A DNA stretch of 38,013 bases from an uncultured Acidobacteriaceae bacterium. GTDB lineage: Bacteria; Acidobacteriota; Terriglobia; Terriglobales; Acidobacteriaceae. Positions 34,086-38,013 of this stretch are shown here, in pieces. The number at the start of each line of letters is the position of its first letter. The first letter of the stretch is position 1. Under the pieces are notes generated by a model. The model had not been told where the DNA came from, did no database searches, and was given only the letters and a program-made list of their open reading frames with translations. The stretch covers positions 1 to 38,013 of the forward strand of contig CAIWFH010000028.1 of the NCBI GenBank assembly GCA_903911925.1. Reading direction: 5' to 3'. Position numbers and translations under genes: made by a program.

Positions 34086-35828
34086 ATGATGCTTAATGGT
34101 CGCCGTTTTCTCTTCGCAGCACTCAGTTGCAGCCTGGTTTGCTACCCCGCCAAAGCTCTATCGGGCCAGCCGGCGGCCAACCCGCCCGCAGGGGCCCAGC
34201 AGGCTCAGCCCGCCGCTTCCCAGGAGCAGGAAGTTGATCCCCTCAAGCGCGAGCGCTCCGACAAGGAGAAGTTCGCCGCCCAGAGAGCCCTCAAGCAGGA
34301 GTTGAAAGGCGCTTACAAGACCTGGCTCACGCAGGACGTGGCCTGGATTATCAGCGACGAGGAATCCAAGTCGTTCAAGAGCCTCAGCAACGATGAAGAG
34401 CGCGATGCATTCATCGAGCAGTTCTGGCTGCGCCGCAATCCGAATCCGGATTCCCCTGAAAATGAATTCCGTGAAGAGCACTACCGGCGCATTGCCTACG
34501 CAAACGAGCACTTTGCAGCCGGCAAGCCTGGCTGGAAGACAGACCGCGGCCATATCTACATCTCTTATGGCAAGCCGGACAATATCGATTCCCACCCTTC
34601 CGGCGGCAACTATAACCGCCCCGTTGACGAAGGCGGCGGAACCACCACCACGTTTCCGTTCGAGGTATGGAACTATCGCTACCTCGAGGGCATCGGCGAG
34701 AACGTCGATATTGAATTTGTGGATACTTGCCAGTGCGGCGACTACCACTTCACCATCGACCGCGGCGAGAAGGATGCGCTGGCGCACGTTTCAGCGGGCG
34801 GCAATACCAATGCGGAACGCTACGGAAATGCTCAGAGGCAAAACCGCCAGGGCAGCGGCCCAGAAACGCTCGGAACCGACAAGATCATGGGTGCGGCGCA
34901 GCAGGGCAAGGAGTTTGACCGCATCAATACAGCCGCCAAACTGTTCGCCCCGCCGCCTATCAAGTTCAAGGACCTTGAGGCATTCATTTCAGAGCACACG
35001 CTGCTCACCGGCCCGGTCTTTCCTTTCGACGTTCGCACCGACTTTGTGAAGGTGACGGAGACCTCGGTTCTGGTTCCCATTACCCTTCAGTTGAAGAACC
35101 GGGACATGACGTTTGTGACAAAAGACGGCGTTGCCAAGGGCGTTGTCAACATCCTCGGCAAGGTGACCACGCTGACTCACAAGACGGTGCAGACCTTTGA
35201 AGACGTTGTCGAGGTCGAGCAGCCGTCGGAATTGCTTGAGAAGAGCCTCGATAAGCAGTCGGTCTACTGGAAGGCGCTTCCGCTGCTGCCCGGTCTCTAC
35301 CGGCTCGATATCGCCATCAAGGACGTCAACAATCCTGACCACGTCGGCCTTTACGGCGCAGGCTTGATTGTGCCCACCTACCACGATGAAAAACTGGCCA
35401 CATCTTCGCTGATCCTTGCCGACAAGATGAGCCTGGTATCGTCGCGAGAGATTGGCAGTGGCAACTTTGTCATTGGCAACACTTACATCCGGCCGCGCGT
35501 GAGCAAAAATGCGGCCACGCCGATCAATTTCAAGCGCAGCCAGGACCTGAACTTCTGGATGCAGGTTTACAATCTTGGAATTGACGAGGCCACCAAGAGC
35601 AACAACGTTGCAGTGTCGTTCCAGATCATCGACATCGCCTCAGGCGCCGTAATTCTCGATAAGCTGCTGGATTCAAAAGACTTGGGAGTCCACAGCGACC
35701 AGATGACCGTGAAAAACACGTTGCCGATGGCCGGCCTCCAGCCGGGCAAATACAAGGTGACGATTAAAATAAGCGACGCAATCCTGAAACAAGAGATTGC
35801 GCAATCGGCGCCTTTTGTCGTGGAATAG
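34086..35828 (+). CDS. GWxTD domain-containing exported protein
   Basis: A 580-residue exported protein. The signal peptide is about 1-25 (RRFLFAALSCSLVCYPAKALS), followed by a Pro/Ala/Gln-rich linker to about 50. The GWxTD domain spans about 75-240: YKTWLTQDVAWIISDEE, FIEQFWLRRNPNPDSPENEFREEHYRRIAYAN, and GWKTDRGHIYISYGKPD (149-165) with the name-giving motif. The C-terminal 300 residues are beta-rich and end in an Ig-like segment (LQPGKYKVTIKISDAILKQ). Two adjacent ATG codons (34086 and 34089) are possible starts; AGGAG lies 11 bases before the first. A promoter is at 34031-34059. The next gene on the same strand encodes a likely beta-barrel protein, so an envelope role is plausible. The function of this family is not established. 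Confidence 0.9.
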   Translation: MMLNGRRFLFAALSCSLVCYPAKALSGQPAANPPAGAQQAQPAASQEQEVDPLKRERSDKEKFAAQRALKQELKGAYKTWLTQDVAWIISDEESKSFKSLSNDEERDAFIEQFWLRRNPNPDSPENEFREEHYRRIAYANEHFAAGKPGWKTDRGHIYISYGKPDNIDSHPSGGNYNRPVDEGGGTTTTFPFEVWNYRYLEGIGENVDIEFVDTCQCGDYHFTIDRGEKDALAHVSAGGNTNAERYGNAQRQNRQGSGPETLGTDKIMGAAQQGKEFDRINTAAKLFAPPPIKFKDLEAFISEHTLLTGPVFPFDVRTDFVKVTETSVLVPITLQLKNRDMTFVTKDGVAKGVVNILGKVTTLTHKTVQTFEDVVEVEQPSELLEKSLDKQSVYWKALPLLPGLYRLDIAIKDVNNPDHVGLYGAGLIVPTYHDEKLATSSLILADKMSLVSSREIGSGNFVIGNTYIRPRVSKNAATPINFKRSQDLNFWMQVYNLGIDEATKSNNVAVSFQIIDIASGAVILDKLLDSKDLGVHSDQMTVKNTLPMAGLQPGKYKVTIKISDAILKQEIAQSAPFVVE

Positions 35829-35925
35829 TATGTATTCCGCACACGGGGGCCACCGGACGTTAGATCCGGAGGCGGGCGCGGGAACTATTTTTGAGAGAAA
35901 TGCCAGGGACGCCGCAGGGTCACCA

Positions 35926-37650
35926 ATGACTTTGATGACGCGCAGGGTCCAGTTCGTGTTGTTCTCCATGCTGATTGCCTTGGGCAGCCTTCCGGCTAGC
36001 GGAGCCGCCCCAGCATCGGTTACGGGGCAGGTGCGCGATTCGAGCGGAATTCCGCAAATCGGCGCCATCGTTGAGTTGCTGCGCCCCGACCTGACCGTGA
36101 TCGCCACCGTCTACACCGACTCAAAAGGCCGCTTTAACATTTCATCCGTGTTTCCGGGCCACTACGCCGTCAAGGCAATGGGCACGTCGTTCTTGCCTTC
36201 CATGCGCGAAAACGTGCATGTTCGCGCCACCACCGTGGTCAATCTGACATTAAACACCTTTTATGAAGTCATGCAGTGGCTCCCCACTGAGCCGCGTTCC
36301 GCCGACTCGCGAGCCGACGACTGGGCCTGGACCCTGCGCTCGGCTGCCAACCGGCCCCTGCTTCGCTGGCTTGAGGATGGGCCGCTTGTGGTGGTCTCAG
36401 ACGGCACCGGAACCAATCCAAGATTGAAGGCCCGCCTGGTGGCTACCGGGCAAGAGGGCACCTTTGGCGAGAGCGGCGAACGCTACTCGGCCATGGTCGA
36501 AGCCACCCCCTCTCACAGCCGCGAGTTGCTGGCCAGCGTGGACTTTGACCCGCACACCGATGCCGGAATGGAGTCGATGCTCGGCTTCCGGCAGGATCTG
36601 GGTTTCGCTGGTTCGGTGCAGTCCGTGGCTGCGGTGGCTCTTCATCCCGAAATCGACGGCCCGGGAACAGATGCAGCGGGCGCGCCGGAGGGCCTGGACG
36701 AGGCCGCCATCCGCACCTGGGAGACCATGAACCTGGGAGACGAATTTGAAGCGGAAGTCGGCGCAAGCCAGGTCTTGGCGCGCTTTGCCCGCAACTCGCC
36801 CAATACCGTTCTGGCGGCCCTCCCCTACGCGACCGTGGGCTGGCGAAAAGGCAATTCCACCTTCCGATACAGCGTCACCACATTCATTCCCAGTGCGGCG
36901 GAAGCGGACGATACCCGCACCCAGTCATGGTTGCCACGCTTCTCAACCCGCAACGGCCAACTGGCCCTGGAGCACGGTCTGCACCAGGAAATAGGCTGGG
37001 AGCGGCGCACCGACGCTTCCGGCATGTCGGTGTTGGTTTTTGCCGACAACATCGATAATCCGGTGCTTGAGGCGATGGGGAAGTTTTCCGAAGGCTTCAA
37101 CGGAGCAGATCAGGCGCTTTTCGATAACGCGAGCAATTTGCTGCGCATCGCCGGACCTGATTTTTCTACGGCAGGCATGATGGCTGCCTACGAGCACCGC
37201 CTTCCGCATGGCAGCAACATTCGCTTGAGCTACGCCAACGGCGATGCGCTGGTGATGTCCGCCCAGGATGCTTCATCGCCGCAGCCGGTCGCTGCTTCCC
37301 AGTTGATCGCGGCCTCTCATCCGCGTCATGCCCAGATGTATGCGCTCGCGCTCTCCGGCACATTGGACGGCACCGGAACCCGATGGCGGGCGAGCTACCG
37401 CTGGCAGCCGGAAGATACAGTTACCCCGGTGGCGGCTTTTGCCAAAGATGCAACTGAGCCTTACCTGAACTTCCACTTCCGGCAGCCCATCCATCTGCGG
37501 AAGGATGGAGTCGGCGGCTTTGAGGCGCTGCTCGACCTGCGCAACCTGCTGGCCCAGGGATACCGCCCCTACCTGCTGAGCGACGGCTCCCTGCTGGTCT
37601 TCGCGCAAGATCAGCGCAGCTTCCGCGCCGGCCTGGCCTTCACCTTCTAA
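35926..37650 (+). CDS. carboxypeptidase-regulatory-like, probable outer-membrane beta-barrel protein
   Basis: A 574-residue exported protein. From the ATG at 35926 the signal peptide is RRVQFVLFSMLIALGSLPASGAA (about 6-28). A carboxypeptidase-regulatory-like beta-sandwich follows (about 30-100): ASVTGQVRDSSGIPQIGAIVELL, TVYTDSKGRFNISSVFPGHYAVKAMG. The rest is rich in alternating polar and hydrophobic strands and ends RAGLAFTF with a terminal Phe, as in outer-membrane barrels. It has no plug domain, so it is not a normal TonB receptor. Alternative starts are the ATG at 35830, two bases after the GWxTD stop, and 35797, which overlaps that gene; AGGG before 35926 and the signal peptide favour the shorter form. 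It probably forms an operon with the GWxTD gene. Confidence 0.8.
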   Translation: MTLMTRRVQFVLFSMLIALGSLPASGAAPASVTGQVRDSSGIPQIGAIVELLRPDLTVIATVYTDSKGRFNISSVFPGHYAVKAMGTSFLPSMRENVHVRATTVVNLTLNTFYEVMQWLPTEPRSADSRADDWAWTLRSAANRPLLRWLEDGPLVVVSDGTGTNPRLKARLVATGQEGTFGESGERYSAMVEATPSHSRELLASVDFDPHTDAGMESMLGFRQDLGFAGSVQSVAAVALHPEIDGPGTDAAGAPEGLDEAAIRTWETMNLGDEFEAEVGASQVLARFARNSPNTVLAALPYATVGWRKGNSTFRYSVTTFIPSAAEADDTRTQSWLPRFSTRNGQLALEHGLHQEIGWERRTDASGMSVLVFADNIDNPVLEAMGKFSEGFNGADQALFDNASNLLRIAGPDFSTAGMMAAYEHRLPHGSNIRLSYANGDALVMSAQDASSPQPVAASQLIAASHPRHAQMYALALSGTLDGTGTRWRASYRWQPEDTVTPVAAFAKDATEPYLNFHFRQPIHLRKDGVGGFEALLDLRNLLAQGYRPYLLSDGSLLVFAQDQRSFRAGLAFTF

Positions 37651-37948
37651 CTCCCATTCCTCCGGAGAGAGTAGCGCTGGCCTCCCGGCCGGCTGTAGCG
37701 CAGACGTCCTCGTCCGCGCTCTACAAAGCTCGATATCCCACATCGCTTGTTGACGATTTGCATATTAATTCCCCACTGCGGCGCACAATAACGGATGAAG
37801 GTGAGGGAAGAGAGAAGCGATCTGCGGCCAGACACCCGACAACCAGCGCTACCGTTCTTGGGGCAGCCCCCGAAAAAGCAGGCTAACTGCTTTATTAAGA
37901 CGATTCTGCGGCGATGTCCAATAGAATGAAGAACCTGGAGCGGAGCCC
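37651..37948 (+). other. intergenic region with a palindromic dispersed repeat
   Basis: Positions 37694-37723 (TGTAGCGCAGACG, spacer, CGTCCGCGCTCTAC) form an imperfect palindrome of a kind that recurs in acidobacterial intergenic DNA. At 37875-37893 AAAGCAG-GCTAA-CTGCTTT is a small hairpin that might end the upstream transcript. No gene is supported. Confidence 0.45.
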
Positions 37949-38013
37949 TTGCCGTATCTAATTGAAAATGGCGATCTTACGCCCAGAATAAGGGGGGAGG
38001 GGGAGGGGGGGGA
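37949..38013 (+). CDS. possible start of a gene running off the window (very uncertain)
   Basis: A TTG at 37949 has GGAG 6 bases upstream and a TAGAAT about 28 bases upstream, and the frame (MPYLIENGDLTPRIRG...) stays open to the window edge. Only 21 codons are visible and the last part is G-rich low-complexity, so the product cannot be named and it may not be a gene. Confidence 0.25.
   Translation, partial: MPYLIENGDLTPRIRGEGEGG
37990..38013 (+). other. G-rich low-complexity end, possible assembly artefact
   Basis: The last 24 bases consist only of A and G with runs of five to eight G. Such tails are common at contig ends from sequencing chemistries that call missing signal as G. No biological feature is needed to explain it. 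Confidence 0.5.

Overview
The window looks like a piece of an Acidobacteriota chromosome (Acidobacteriaceae / Terriglobia type); this is inference, as there is no rRNA or other taxonomic marker. The support is GC-rich coding DNA, a VWFA-related protein of the acidobacterial type, a GWxTD-domain protein, a small secreted protein of a kind common in that phylum, OmpR-type winged-helix/AAA regulators, and many short palindromic intergenic repeats. I see no tRNA, rRNA, CRISPR array or prophage.

Left part (1-9.7 kb, mostly + strand). The 3' end of an IS5-type transposase is followed by a divergent double-domain universal stress protein. Then comes a carbohydrate locus: a Na+/solute symporter, a two-helix membrane peptide, an L-fucose/L-arabinose isomerase-family enzyme, an M24-fold protein that seems to have lost most metal ligands, a zinc polyol dehydrogenase, and a polyol-permease-family MFS transporter whose frame is broken at a run of five C. 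Copies of a two-hairpin repeat sit in the gaps of this locus.

Middle part (9.7-18.7 kb, - strand). Heme A synthase, acetate kinase, phosphoketolase, a VWFA-related secreted protein, an acyltransferase-3 membrane protein and pyrroline-5-carboxylate reductase. Phosphoketolase plus acetate kinase could complete the route from pentoses or polyols (via xylulose-5-phosphate) to acetate and ATP, which would link them to the left locus. No sugar kinase is visible.

Right-middle part (18.8-33.7 kb, - strand). Two paralogous secreted proteins bracket a TonB-dependent receptor. They are followed by a DUF885 peptidase-like protein, a small secreted protein with a candidate promoter made of three 11-bp-spaced TTGACG repeats, an OmpR-type/AAA regulator just upstream of it, a bEBP-like ATPase without the GAFTGA loop, a YcbK/DUF882 (M15-like) murein enzyme, and an ABC ATPase plus HlyD-type adaptor without a permease.

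Right end (34-37.7 kb, + strand). A GWxTD protein with a good sigma70-type promoter is followed by a carboxypeptidase-regulatory-like, probably outer-membrane beta-barrel protein. The window ends in a G-rich low-complexity tail that may be a contig-edge artefact.
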